Source: Clostridia bacterium (lineage in GTDB: Bacteria > Bacillota > Clostridia > Christensenellales > UBA1242). Taken from it: a stretch of 40,986 nucleotides of DNA. Positions 31,031 to 39,138 of the stretch are shown piece after piece. The translations under genes were made by a program, and so were the position numbers. Below the pieces are notes generated by a model that saw only the letters and a list, made by a program, of their open reading frames with translations, was not told the origin of the DNA and did not search any database. Every line of letters starts with the position of its first letter. The first letter of the stretch is position 1. The stretch spans positions 1 to 40,986 of the forward strand of contig JAFTKS010000009.1 in the NCBI GenBank assembly GCA_017453125.1, read 5' to 3'.

Positions 31031-32419
31031 ATGTTTAAACAAAAACTAAAGGAAATTTTAAGTGACGACATCTGGATTCTCATACTACTTACTATAGGAT
31101 TCCTTGGATGGTTAATAAATATAGACTTTATAACGATGCCATTGTTAGGAATTCTCTCATTGCTAATTTTTTTAATCTGTGATGATATAAAAAATGTTTT
31201 TGCTATAGTAATAAGCATTCCATTTTTTATCAACTCTATCAATACCACTTTTAACATAATTATGTTAGGCATTGCTCTACTTTTTTTTGTAATAGGCTTA
31301 TTATTTTTTATAATTAAACAAATTATTAAAAAATCAAATTTTACAAAAGGCAAAATGTTTTGGGCAACAATTATCTATTTAATTGCCCATTTGCTTGGCG
31401 GATTTATTGGTCATTTTAATATAATACATTCAATCGTTATACTATTAATGGTTTTACTTACATATGCTATGTATTGGCTCGCACTTAATTTTACAACAAA
31501 CTTAAAAAGATACTTTCAACTATTATTTATAACCTTGGGTGTTATATTATCCGTTCAATTACTGATAGAGTATTTTAAGGTTGATCAACCATTCCATTTA
31601 GCAATTCTTTCAAAAAATATTGTTTTCATTGGCGTACAAAACATTAATATTGCTGCAATCTATTTCATATTTGCAATGCTGTCAGTCTTAACACTAGGAT
31701 TTAAACACAAATATGACTACTTATTTTCTTTGGCATCTTTAATATTCGCAATTTGTACTTATTTCACCTATTCAAGAATGGGAACATTAACTTGCTTTAT
31801 TTTGCTTTTTGCCGCTCTTTTGTATACATTTATAAAGTCTAGTAACAAAAAAATATATTTAGGCGTGGGACTAACATTTCTCTTAATCGCAATTTTAACA
31901 ACAATTATTTTCTACGACAGAATCATTAAATTGCTTGATTGGTACATTTCCCTTGGCTTTAAAGGAAATGGCAGAGATGAATTATACCCTTGGTGTTTTG
32001 AAAAGTTCATCGAAAACCCTTTGTTTGGTATTGGCTTTGTCGCAGACGAGACTGTACCTACAATGTTAATGTTCGACAACATCATTTTAGCACACAATAC
32101 AATCCTACAATACTTAACATCGTTAGGAATTGTTGGTTCGATAATGATGATATATTACCACTATAAAGAATATAAAATTGCCTTTACAAAATTTAACGAC
32201 TTTAAATTTTTTAATTTATTACAAATTTTAACAATCACAATATTTGGAATGGCTGCAACTAAAGATATATTTTTAGTAATACTACTAACTTTTTTAATTG
32301 TATTATCAGAGAAAGATGCAGACAATTCTATAATATATTCAACCCAAACACAACATAATCGTAAAATGAAAAAGGAAAAATACAATGAAAAAAAAGAAGG
32401 TAGTGATACAATTTGTTGA
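31031..32419 (+). CDS. O-antigen ligase/Wzy-like polymerase membrane protein
   Basis: A 462-aa polytopic membrane protein with about ten to twelve hydrophobic segments. The diagnostic region is near residues 290-370: GFKGNGRDELYPWCFEKFIENPLFGIGF followed by LAHNTILQYLTSLGIVGS, the Wzy_C signature with its conserved Arg and His-Asn. Such enzymes join or polymerise lipid-linked sugar chains outside the membrane. A TATAAT (30996-31001) lies about 30 bp upstream and AAAAAAGGT serves as ribosome binding site. It overlaps the glycosyltransferase gene by 35 bp, so both probably act in one surface-glycan or glycolipid pathway. Confidence 0.8.
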   Translation: MFKQKLKEILSDDIWILILLTIGFLGWLINIDFITMPLLGILSLLIFLICDDIKNVFAIVISIPFFINSINTTFNIIMLGIALLFFVIGLLFFIIKQIIKKSNFTKGKMFWATIIYLIAHLLGGFIGHFNIIHSIVILLMVLLTYAMYWLALNFTTNLKRYFQLLFITLGVILSVQLLIEYFKVDQPFHLAILSKNIVFIGVQNINIAAIYFIFAMLSVLTLGFKHKYDYLFSLASLIFAICTYFTYSRMGTLTCFILLFAALLYTFIKSSNKKIYLGVGLTFLLIAILTTIIFYDRIIKLLDWYISLGFKGNGRDELYPWCFEKFIENPLFGIGFVADETVPTMLMFDNIILAHNTILQYLTSLGIVGSIMMIYYHYKEYKIAFTKFNDFKFFNLLQILTITIFGMAATKDIFLVILLTFLIVLSEKDADNSIIYSTQTQHNRKMKKEKYNEKKEGSDTIC

Positions 32420-33545
32420 AGCGGGAATGGGACACATAGTAACCGCTGAAGCCATAGCTGAATGTTTAGAAAAAAAATACTCCGACAAACTCGAAATAAT
32501 TCGTGATTATGTATTTAGAGACTCACAAGACCCCGATTTAATTAATTATGAAAAATTTTCAATAAACGAAGTAAGAAAAGCCAACAAAAACAAATTTCAC
32601 CTAAGACTACAACTCCTTATGATGAAAATTTTTGGAGCAAGATTTACTCTAAAATTAAGTTATTCAACAGTATTTAAAAAAGTTAGAAATAAGCTAATCA
32701 AACATATGGCATCTCAAAATGCAGATATGTTTATCTCTACATACTTTATGACATTACATAGCGGGGTTGTCGGAAAAAGCAAGAAAAAATTAAATGCCAC
32801 AATTGTAGCATACAATCCCGACCACAACACCCACGGCTGGTGGGATAAAAAAGCAGATTTATTCATAACCAACAACCCTAACGCAACAACAGAAGCAATA
32901 AAAATAAGAAAAATGTCACCAGACAATGTTGCCACAGTCAATTTTATTGCTCGTCAAATTGTTCTCGACACAAATGAAAGCAAGGCGTACTATAGAAAAA
33001 AATACAATATTCCAAGCTCAAAATTAGTTGTTGTTATTGCAGATGGAGCATACGCTGCTGCCAGACTTGAAGAATATACCGACGCACTCATACAATCAAA
33101 CAAAGAATTTACCCTAATTCCAATATGCGGAAAAAACGAAAAACTTTATCAAAAATATTGTGATCTTAAAGATAAAACCAAAAGCAATATTACCTTGATT
33201 CCTATGCCATTCATTGCCGAGGCTCCTGAATTATACAAAGCGGCAGATGTATTTGTTACAAAAGCAGGACCCAACGCTATAACCGATTGCGTATTTATGG
33301 AAACACCAATTTTAACAAACTTCTATAGCGGAGAAATTGAAAAAACTTCTAATACATTATTTACAGAAACATACAAATGCGGAGTTTATGAGCCAAACAC
33401 AAAAAAAGCAGTTGAATTGCTTGAAAAATGGACAATAGATCGTACAGAACTAAACGAATTCGCCAAAAACACAACTGTTTTAAACAAACATAAAAATGGA
33501 GCAGAAGAAATAGCGGATATTATTGCAAATAAACTTTTGAATTAA
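32385..33545 (+). CDS. GT28/MGDG-synthase-like glycosyltransferase
   Basis: A GT-B-fold glycosyltransferase of 386 aa. The N-terminus VIQFVEAGMGHIVTAEAIAE has the glycine-rich acceptor loop with the G-x-G-H of MGDG-synthase and MurG-like enzymes. The donor site is near residue 290: DVFVTKAGPNAITDCVFMETPIL, equivalent to the TKPGG motif. The acceptor is probably diacylglycerol or another lipid, with a nucleotide sugar as donor; the exact sugar is unknown. AAAGGA precedes the ATG inside the end of the preceding gene. A bidirectional terminator follows. Confidence 0.8.
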   Translation: MKKKKVVIQFVEAGMGHIVTAEAIAECLEKKYSDKLEIIRDYVFRDSQDPDLINYEKFSINEVRKANKNKFHLRLQLLMMKIFGARFTLKLSYSTVFKKVRNKLIKHMASQNADMFISTYFMTLHSGVVGKSKKKLNATIVAYNPDHNTHGWWDKKADLFITNNPNATTEAIKIRKMSPDNVATVNFIARQIVLDTNESKAYYRKKYNIPSSKLVVVIADGAYAAARLEEYTDALIQSNKEFTLIPICGKNEKLYQKYCDLKDKTKSNITLIPMPFIAEAPELYKAADVFVTKAGPNAITDCVFMETPILTNFYSGEIEKTSNTLFTETYKCGVYEPNTKKAVELLEKWTIDRTELNEFAKNTTVLNKHKNGAEEIADIIANKLLN

Positions 33546-33556
33546 TTATTTTACAC

Positions 33557-33591
33557 AAAAAAGACAACGCTTTGAATGTGTTGTCTTTTTT
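33557..33591. terminator. Bidirectional terminator between glycosyltransferase and tilS
   Basis: AAAAAAGACAAC (33557-33568) pairs perfectly with GTTGTCTTTTTT (33580-33591) and serves both convergent genes. Confidence 0.85.
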
Positions 33592-33595
33592 GTAT

Positions 33596-34930
33596 CTAAA
33601 ATCTTTTTACATTTATTCCATATGCCATCTTGGTGTTTTTATCCACTTTCAACTGCTCAGAAATTTCCACACCTGCAACAATTAGAATATTATTTCCACT
33701 TGCAAGAACCGGTATAATATTTCTAAGGCGAACAGGAACTTTTTTGTCAATCAAATAATCACTAAGAGACTTTGTTCCGCCACCGAACTTTTCAAATTCG
33801 TCACCATCTTTTCTGAATCTCCAGATAGCATCTTTTGGAAGTTTGCTTGCATCAATCAAATGCGAATATACTCCCATATCAAACTTCCTTGTTACGAAAG
33901 TTTCAATCAATCCAAACCCAGATATATCCAACTTACCCTTTGTAAATTGATAAGTTTTCTTATTAGCCTTAACTGCTCTATTTGTAAACGTAATATAATT
34001 ATATTCCTTTATAACACTCAAGCCATTTGGCAAGCTAATTTTCGTACCATTTTCCGCCTCTAGTGCCATATTTTTGATAAGTTTCAAATGCTTATTTTCA
34101 ATATTTGATGACAACCCGATGGTCTTTAGTGCAGAAAGGATTAATCTAAACACATAAGCGTCGTCATATGCAAAATAACTAGAATAAACTCTTGCAATTC
34201 CATCTTCTGTCAATATTGCATCTTTATTGATTGTAGATTGAATATATGACTCATCTTGTCTACAATTTTTACCAAAATTGCTGATACTCTTGTCTGCTCC
34301 CGGCCAACGAAATCTAATAAGAGGCATTATTTTATTGCGAATATAATTTCTATTATAATCGCTATCATTATTGGTCTCGTCTTCTACATACGGAATTTCA
34401 TTCTGAGACACATATGCAAGAATCTCACTTTGTGATCTATTTAAGAACGGACGAATATACAAATCATCTCTAACAAAGTCCATACCACTGGCACCAGCAA
34501 TTCCTGTTCCTCTAAACAAATTAAGAAGAATTGTTTCTGCTTGGTCTTGTTGATGATGAGCAAGAGCAATCTTATCTACAAGTTTCTTTGTTTTCAAACT
34601 TGCAAATACTCTATACCTACACTCCCTAGCACCTTGTTCAATGGATAATTTTTTGTCTTCTGAATATTTAAGTGCATCAACTTTAAAAGAATAAATCTTG
34701 ATACCATTTTTCTTACAATAACTCTCTACAAAAGCACTATCATTAGCACTTGTCTCTCTAATACTATGATCGATGTTTACAACACAAACATCACAGCCCA
34801 AAGCCTCTTTGTTAGTCCAAAGAAAATGAAGCAAAGCCATACTATCTTTTCCACCAGAACAAGCCACAGCAATCTTCTCGCCTTGTGAAATTAAATTGTG
34901 ATTCTTGATATCATTAATAACATTTTCCAT
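33596..34930 (-). CDS. tilS: tRNA(Ile)-lysidine synthase TilS
   Basis: PP-loop ATPase of 444 aa that converts C34 of the minor tRNA-Ile to lysidine so it reads AUA. The PP-loop is VACSGGKDSMALLHFLW at residues 22-38, followed by VNIDHSIRE and LAHHQQDQAETILLNLFRGTG. The C-terminal TilS domain includes RKDGDEFEKFGGGTKSLSDY and KKVPVRLRNIIPVL. Length and domain order are normal. No clear ribosome binding site of AAGGAG type is visible before the ATG; TGGGG is the nearest candidate. Confidence 0.95.
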   Translation of the reverse strand: MENVINDIKNHNLISQGEKIAVACSGGKDSMALLHFLWTNKEALGCDVCVVNIDHSIRETSANDSAFVESYCKKNGIKIYSFKVDALKYSEDKKLSIEQGARECRYRVFASLKTKKLVDKIALAHHQQDQAETILLNLFRGTGIAGASGMDFVRDDLYIRPFLNRSQSEILAYVSQNEIPYVEDETNNDSDYNRNYIRNKIMPLIRFRWPGADKSISNFGKNCRQDESYIQSTINKDAILTEDGIARVYSSYFAYDDAYVFRLILSALKTIGLSSNIENKHLKLIKNMALEAENGTKISLPNGLSVIKEYNYITFTNRAVKANKKTYQFTKGKLDISGFGLIETFVTRKFDMGVYSHLIDASKLPKDAIWRFRKDGDEFEKFGGGTKSLSDYLIDKKVPVRLRNIIPVLASGNNILIVAGVEISEQLKVDKNTKMAYGINVKRF

Positions 34931-34981
34931 AAAATTAACCCCATAATTTTAATTATAATTAATTATATTTTAACACTATAA

Positions 34982-35003
34982 AAGCCCTCCGTCAAGAGGG
35001 CTT
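34982..35003 (-). terminator. Hairpin after the three membrane-protein genes
   Basis: AAGCCCTC (34982-34989) pairs with GAGGGCTT (34996-35003). Read leftward it is followed only by a short T-tract, so it is a modest terminator for the operon to the right. Confidence 0.5.
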
Positions 35004-35062
35004 GTTTTAAAAATTTTTCAAATTTGAAAATAATCCCTATATATAGCAATTATTTTCATTAA

Positions 35063-35611
35063 TTAACTTTCTAGAATTTTATTAAGAGTCGCATAATACT
35101 CTTCTTCGCTAATCGCACCTTTGTCTTTCAATTCTTTTAGTCTAGCAACAGCCTCACTCATAGCCTCAAATTTGTATTGAGATATATGTTCTGGTCTTGC
35201 AGAATCTTTTTGAACGGCTTCAGGTACAGGTTTCTTAGACATAACAATACCACCAATCAATGCAAACAATCCAGCAGGGAAAGATGCTAGCAACATTTGA
35301 AAAACCGATTGACTAACCAATGCTCTTCCATATTGCGGAGAATTAATTTTATATTTGTAACCCTTGAAATAGAAACTTGCAAAGTATGCGTCCATCAAAA
35401 ACATTAACAACAACTCCATACATGCAAATGTTACCTGATCGCCAAGATTAAAATTAGCCGAGTATTCAAACAATATTTCTTTGTACAAATCTGCAAAACC
35501 CGAAATATTGAATGCCAACATTACAAACATAACAAACGAGAAAAACGCTAAAACTCCACTAATTATACCAGCGGTAAGAACCCATCCACTACCCTTTTGT
35601 TTCTTCATCAT
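35063..35611 (-). CDS. Membrane protein with C-terminal SHOCT-like domain
   Basis: A 182-aa protein; the ATG at 35611 is chosen for its AAGGATGG site, making it overlap the previous gene by 23 bp. Three or four membrane segments (for example SGVLAFFSFVMFVMLAFNIS and FPAGLFALIGGIVMS) are followed by a soluble tail. The last 30 residues, LKELKDKGAISEEEYYATLNKIL, match the short SHOCT-type oligomerisation motif common at the ends of bacterial membrane proteins. The specific function is unknown. It is the last gene of a three-gene leftward operon. Confidence 0.7.
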   Translation of the reverse strand: MMKKQKGSGWVLTAGIISGVLAFFSFVMFVMLAFNISGFADLYKEILFEYSANFNLGDQVTFACMELLLMFLMDAYFASFYFKGYKYKINSPQYGRALVSQSVFQMLLASFPAGLFALIGGIVMSKKPVPEAVQKDSARPEHISQYKFEAMSEAVARLKELKDKGAISEEEYYATLNKILES

Positions 35612-35999
35612 AATTACCATCCTTATTTTTAAATGTTTTTGTATTAAATATTCCTTCATTCTTTATATCATCTTTTTGAACCTTTGTAAAGACTGCAATT
35701 CCAGTAAAGGTTGAACTTATAATTCCACCAGTCAACATTGTTACCAAAAAACAAATGAATTGAATTGCGAATTTTTCCTTATACTGAATAGCTGTAAATC
35801 CACACAATATCATATTAAATACCGATGTGGCAAGACTCAAAAGCGAAAGCGACAAAAGCAAAGTATTTAACCAGTCAATAGGCGGATTGACAACAATTCT
35901 TACCACTATATACGCAATCAAAAGCCCTATAAAGCTAATCATTCTAAACAATGAACTGAATACATAATAAAACCTTTTTCCAGTTGCACCAGATAACAT
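35589..35999 (-). CDS. Four-helix membrane protein of unknown function
   Basis: A 136-aa protein with about four membrane segments (ISFIGLLIAYIVVRIVV, TLLLSLSLLSLATSVFNMIL, FAIQFICFLVTMLTGGII, TFTGIAVF) and a charged cytoplasmic tail rich in Lys, Asn and Asp. No family is recognised. A TAGGAG site precedes the ATG, 13 bp after the upstream gene. Size and topology resemble the two flanking membrane proteins, suggesting a shared complex or an old duplication with weak sequence conservation. Confidence 0.65.
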   Translation of the reverse strand: MLSGATGKRFYYVFSSLFRMISFIGLLIAYIVVRIVVNPPIDWLNTLLLSLSLLSLATSVFNMILCGFTAIQYKEKFAIQFICFLVTMLTGGIISSTFTGIAVFTKVQKDDIKNEGIFNTKTFKNKDGNYDEETKG

Positions 36000-36012
36000 A
36001 TCTCTCTCCTAA

Positions 36013-36498
36013 TTATTGTTCAAGTGCAGAATACAATTTCTCCTGCTTACCTTGTTTTTCTTTTAAGAATACAGCAATAGTTGTAAGAATATTTGCCACA
36101 TTCATTGGCATCAACACCCAGATTCCAATTACAAACATTATTTTCAACCATTTTTTGTCCTTGAATGCATTATATTTTGTCACCGAAGTCAATAAGAAAT
36201 TAAACACAGCAAACATTGCCCATATTAATCCCATCACTAAGAATATAAAGCCAAATAATTGAACATATTTTATAATAAAATTGATACACTCTTCTTTTGA
36301 TGCAGTCAACAAATAACTAAATTTTTCTTCTTTACCAATCTCGTTTATTATCTCTTGAACACTCTCATATGATGCATTGAATGCTGTTTTTAGCAATCCT
36401 TTCAAAGCCAACATCAAACCACCAAACAATATACCAAGTGCACCAATTATTGCCTCTACTAGCCCCGCTATAAAAAATAAAATCTTTTTAGCCCTCAT
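36013..36498 (-). CDS. Membrane protein of unknown function, first of three
   Basis: A 161-aa protein with two N-terminal segments (ILFFIAGLVEAIIGALGILF, GGLMLALKGLL), a soluble helical loop of about 45 residues (NASYESVQEIINEIGKEEKF) and two more segments (LFGFIFLVMGLIWAMFAVF, IMFVIGIWVLMPMNVANILT). It ends with a charged tail, KEKQGKQEKLYSALEQ. TAGGAG precedes the ATG. It heads the three-gene operon, divergent from the CCA-transferase gene. No family is recognised. Confidence 0.65.
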   Translation of the reverse strand: MRAKKILFFIAGLVEAIIGALGILFGGLMLALKGLLKTAFNASYESVQEIINEIGKEEKFSYLLTASKEECINFIIKYVQLFGFIFLVMGLIWAMFAVFNFLLTSVTKYNAFKDKKWLKIMFVIGIWVLMPMNVANILTTIAVFLKEKQGKQEKLYSALEQ

Positions 36499-36640
36499 TA
36501 TTTCTCCTAACTATAAAAAACTTCATAATCATTTGGATATATTGTATCATTAATTATTTTTAAAGTACAACAAAAAATCACGATTTTTACTTATAAAAGT
36601 AATAATTATTAAATTTATTATTCAAGTATTCAAAAAGATT

Positions 36641-36668
36641 TTGTCAACACAAGTTTCAGTGTTATAAT
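36641..36668 (+). promoter_or_regulatory. Promoter placing the transcription start at the cca ATG
   Basis: -35 TTGTCA (36641-36646), 16-base spacer, -10 TATAAT (36663-36668). The next gene's ATG begins at 36675, seven bases after the -10, so the message is predicted to be leaderless. No ribosome binding site is visible. Confidence 0.65.
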
Positions 36669-36674
36669 AAATTT

Positions 36675-37976
36675 ATGGAAATATGTGAAGAATTAATATT
36701 ACTTGCAAAAGAATTTAAGAAAAAGAAAGCATCACTTTATCTTGTAGGCGGATATGTTAGAAACCATCTGCTTGGACTTCCGTCAACAGATTTTGATATT
36801 TGCTCTAGTCTTTCCGAAGACAAAGTTCTTTCTATTTGCACAAAACTAAAAGCAAAAACTTCACGTATAAACAAATCCTTAGGAACTATCCTTATTCAAA
36901 TAGGCAACTACAAATTTGAGTACACTCGCTTTCGAAGTGAGAGTTATTCTCACAACGGCACACATACGCCTGTTGAAATAAAATTTGTAGAAGACATCAA
37001 CATTGATTGTCTAAGACGAGACTTCACAATAAACTCTTTATACTATGATATTCTCGAAAATAGACTTATTGACCTTGTAGGTGGACAAAAAGATTTAGAA
37101 AGAAAATTAATCAAAACAACACAAGACCCCAGTCAAACTTTCTCAGACGACGCCCTTAGAATATTACGAGCAATTAGATTCTCTGCAACACTTGATATGG
37201 ATATAGAAAAAACATCACTCAAGGCACTCAAAACATTTTCGCCACTTTTGAAATCCATTAGCAAAGAGCGAATCTTGAAAGAACTACAAGCAATGGTTAT
37301 TGCCGACCTAAAATATAATTATCCAAACAAAAGATTCTTGAAAACAATAAACAAAACACAAATGCTAAAATATATCTTCAATTATACTCTCAACAATATC
37401 AAACCTTTCAGCAAAAAAGATATAATTAATTTTTATAACCTATCAACAAACTCTAGACTTATTGGATTCTATATTTTGATTCTATGCAAGCACTTTTTAA
37501 TACCATCAACAGAAAGTAATATTGCATATACCATCAACAATCTTCTTGGAATCAACGGACTCAAAGAAACAAACAACTCAATTATTACCACCGAGAAATT
37601 GTTCAAAATTCTCACAAACCTAAACTCAAATACAGACACACTCAATGCGTCAATCAACTATTTAACGCTATCTACAAGCGAAAGAGAAATTATCGACGCT
37701 TTTATTAATAAAAAAGCAAAACAAACACTTTCTGACAATATCAAACACATAAAAGACAGCAATTTGCCACTTAGCATACACCAACTAGACATTTGTGTGC
37801 AAGACCTACTAGACAACAATATAGAAAGAAAATATATTTCCAAAATACTATCCACATTATACAATCAAGTACTTAATATGTGTGTAGCAAACGAAAAAGA
37901 CGCACTAATAAAACTTGCAATTCAAATCAACGAAACATTCACAGAAATAAATAAACAGATAGAGGAGAAACTATGA
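36675..37976 (+). CDS. CCA tRNA nucleotidyltransferase/poly(A) polymerase family
   Basis: Class II nucleotidyltransferase of 433 aa. The head domain has LYLVGGYVRNHLLGLPSTDFDICSS, with the DFD metal-binding pair at about 39-41. FEYTRFRSESYS and DCLRRDFTINSLYYD carry the template residues for CTP/ATP recognition. DDALRILRAIRFSATL starts the neck. The C-terminal part is poorly conserved and shows no convincing HD phosphohydrolase motif. It would add or repair the 3' CCA of tRNAs. The mRNA is probably leaderless. Its stop overlaps the next start (ATGA), coupling it to the histidine phosphatase. Confidence 0.85.
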   Translation: MEICEELILLAKEFKKKKASLYLVGGYVRNHLLGLPSTDFDICSSLSEDKVLSICTKLKAKTSRINKSLGTILIQIGNYKFEYTRFRSESYSHNGTHTPVEIKFVEDINIDCLRRDFTINSLYYDILENRLIDLVGGQKDLERKLIKTTQDPSQTFSDDALRILRAIRFSATLDMDIEKTSLKALKTFSPLLKSISKERILKELQAMVIADLKYNYPNKRFLKTINKTQMLKYIFNYTLNNIKPFSKKDIINFYNLSTNSRLIGFYILILCKHFLIPSTESNIAYTINNLLGINGLKETNNSIITTEKLFKILTNLNSNTDTLNASINYLTLSTSEREIIDAFINKKAKQTLSDNIKHIKDSNLPLSIHQLDICVQDLLDNNIERKYISKILSTLYNQVLNMCVANEKDALIKLAIQINETFTEINKQIEEKL

Positions 37977-39001
37977 AAATAATTTATTGCCACCACGCAG
38001 AAAGAGCAGTTGACAAAAGAAAAAGAAGAAGTCAAGACGACGATATTACAGATAACGGATTTCAAGACGCTCAACTCGTTGCAGAACTTCTTTCAAAAGA
38101 AAAAATTACTGCTATATACACATCAAATTTCTACAGATGTAAAAAGACCGCTCAGATTATTAATAGCCAACTCAATGTACCAATCTTTGAAGAAGAAAGA
38201 TTTAACGAAGTCGGTTCTGTCGAGGGCGAAGACTGGAAAGATTGTATCACAAGAAATATAGACGCCCTAAATAACATTATGGCAAAATATAACGATGATG
38301 CAACTATCCTATGTGTTGCAGGAGGAGTAAACCTATCCGCTTTTGTTTGTTGGAATTTAAATATCAAACCATCGAGAGACTTCCCTTTTATGGGTGCAAC
38401 AAATTGTGCCCCAATTATGTTTTACGAATGTACCCCTACCAAATATAGAGAATTTAAGTTTGTAAGAGAATACCACGACGCTAGATACAAAAAGAGCAAA
38501 GAGCATACGATTCAACTCCCAACTTTTGGAGAAATGAAGACACAATTAAAACTTGAACTCAAAGCTAAAGCAGACCTTGTTCAATTATTTACAAATAGAT
38601 ATAGACGTGAAGAATATTTAACCAAACTTGGCGAAGTTGAAAGAGCACTAGATATGGGAGAAATGGAGTCCAAAAAGTATCTTGCCAACAAAATATCTAT
38701 TGATATGATGCAACTTATCAAAGATATATGCCTAACGGAGAACATTGAATTCGATACTGTTAGAACCACCACAGCTCTTGATTTAAACGAAGAAGGCTGT
38801 ATAAAAAACTTTGTAACTTATATTGAAAGATTGTTCTATCTAGACACCAATCTTCACGACACACTTATGCTACTATACTCAACACTTGTAAGCTATATCA
38901 ATTATAACGACCTAGTTTATGATGAAATTGAAAAGATGTGCATCATCACAGAAAAAGAAGAAGGTTCTTTCTACCACGGAAAACTCATTTATAAATTATA
39001 A
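37973..39001 (+). CDS. Histidine-phosphatase-fold protein with altered active site
   Basis: A 342-aa protein. Residues 1-160 follow the phosphoglycerate-mutase-like fold: MKIIYCHHAER at the start, then TDNGFQDAQLVAELL, and IYTSNFYRCKKTAQII with a phosphate-binding Arg. Two key positions differ from the family: RH(G/A) is replaced by HHA, and the usual second catalytic His of V-S-H-G-G is Ala in LCVAGGVNL. The last 180 residues are a helical domain I do not recognise. Overlap with the CCA-transferase gene (ATGA) suggests a role in RNA metabolism or a binding, non-catalytic function. GAGGAG precedes the start. Confidence 0.75.
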   Translation: MKIIYCHHAERAVDKRKRRSQDDDITDNGFQDAQLVAELLSKEKITAIYTSNFYRCKKTAQIINSQLNVPIFEEERFNEVGSVEGEDWKDCITRNIDALNNIMAKYNDDATILCVAGGVNLSAFVCWNLNIKPSRDFPFMGATNCAPIMFYECTPTKYREFKFVREYHDARYKKSKEHTIQLPTFGEMKTQLKLELKAKADLVQLFTNRYRREEYLTKLGEVERALDMGEMESKKYLANKISIDMMQLIKDICLTENIEFDTVRTTTALDLNEEGCIKNFVTYIERLFYLDTNLHDTLMLLYSTLVSYINYNDLVYDEIEKMCIITEKEEGSFYHGKLIYKL

Positions 39002-39006
39002 AAATC

Positions 39007-39036
39007 AAGACGCAACTTTGCGTCTTATTTTTTTTA
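39007..39036 (+). terminator. Terminator after the histidine-phosphatase-like gene
   Basis: AAGACGCAA (39007-39015) pairs with TTGCGTCTT (39018-39026), followed by ATTTTTTTTAT. Confidence 0.8.
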
Positions 39037-39138
39037 TTTATTTCCAATTATAATCAAACAAAATATTCATCAATAACCACCTGCATAAATACACCATATT
39101 TTTCACAAAATAAAAAAAATTACTTTGTTAGGTGGCAT

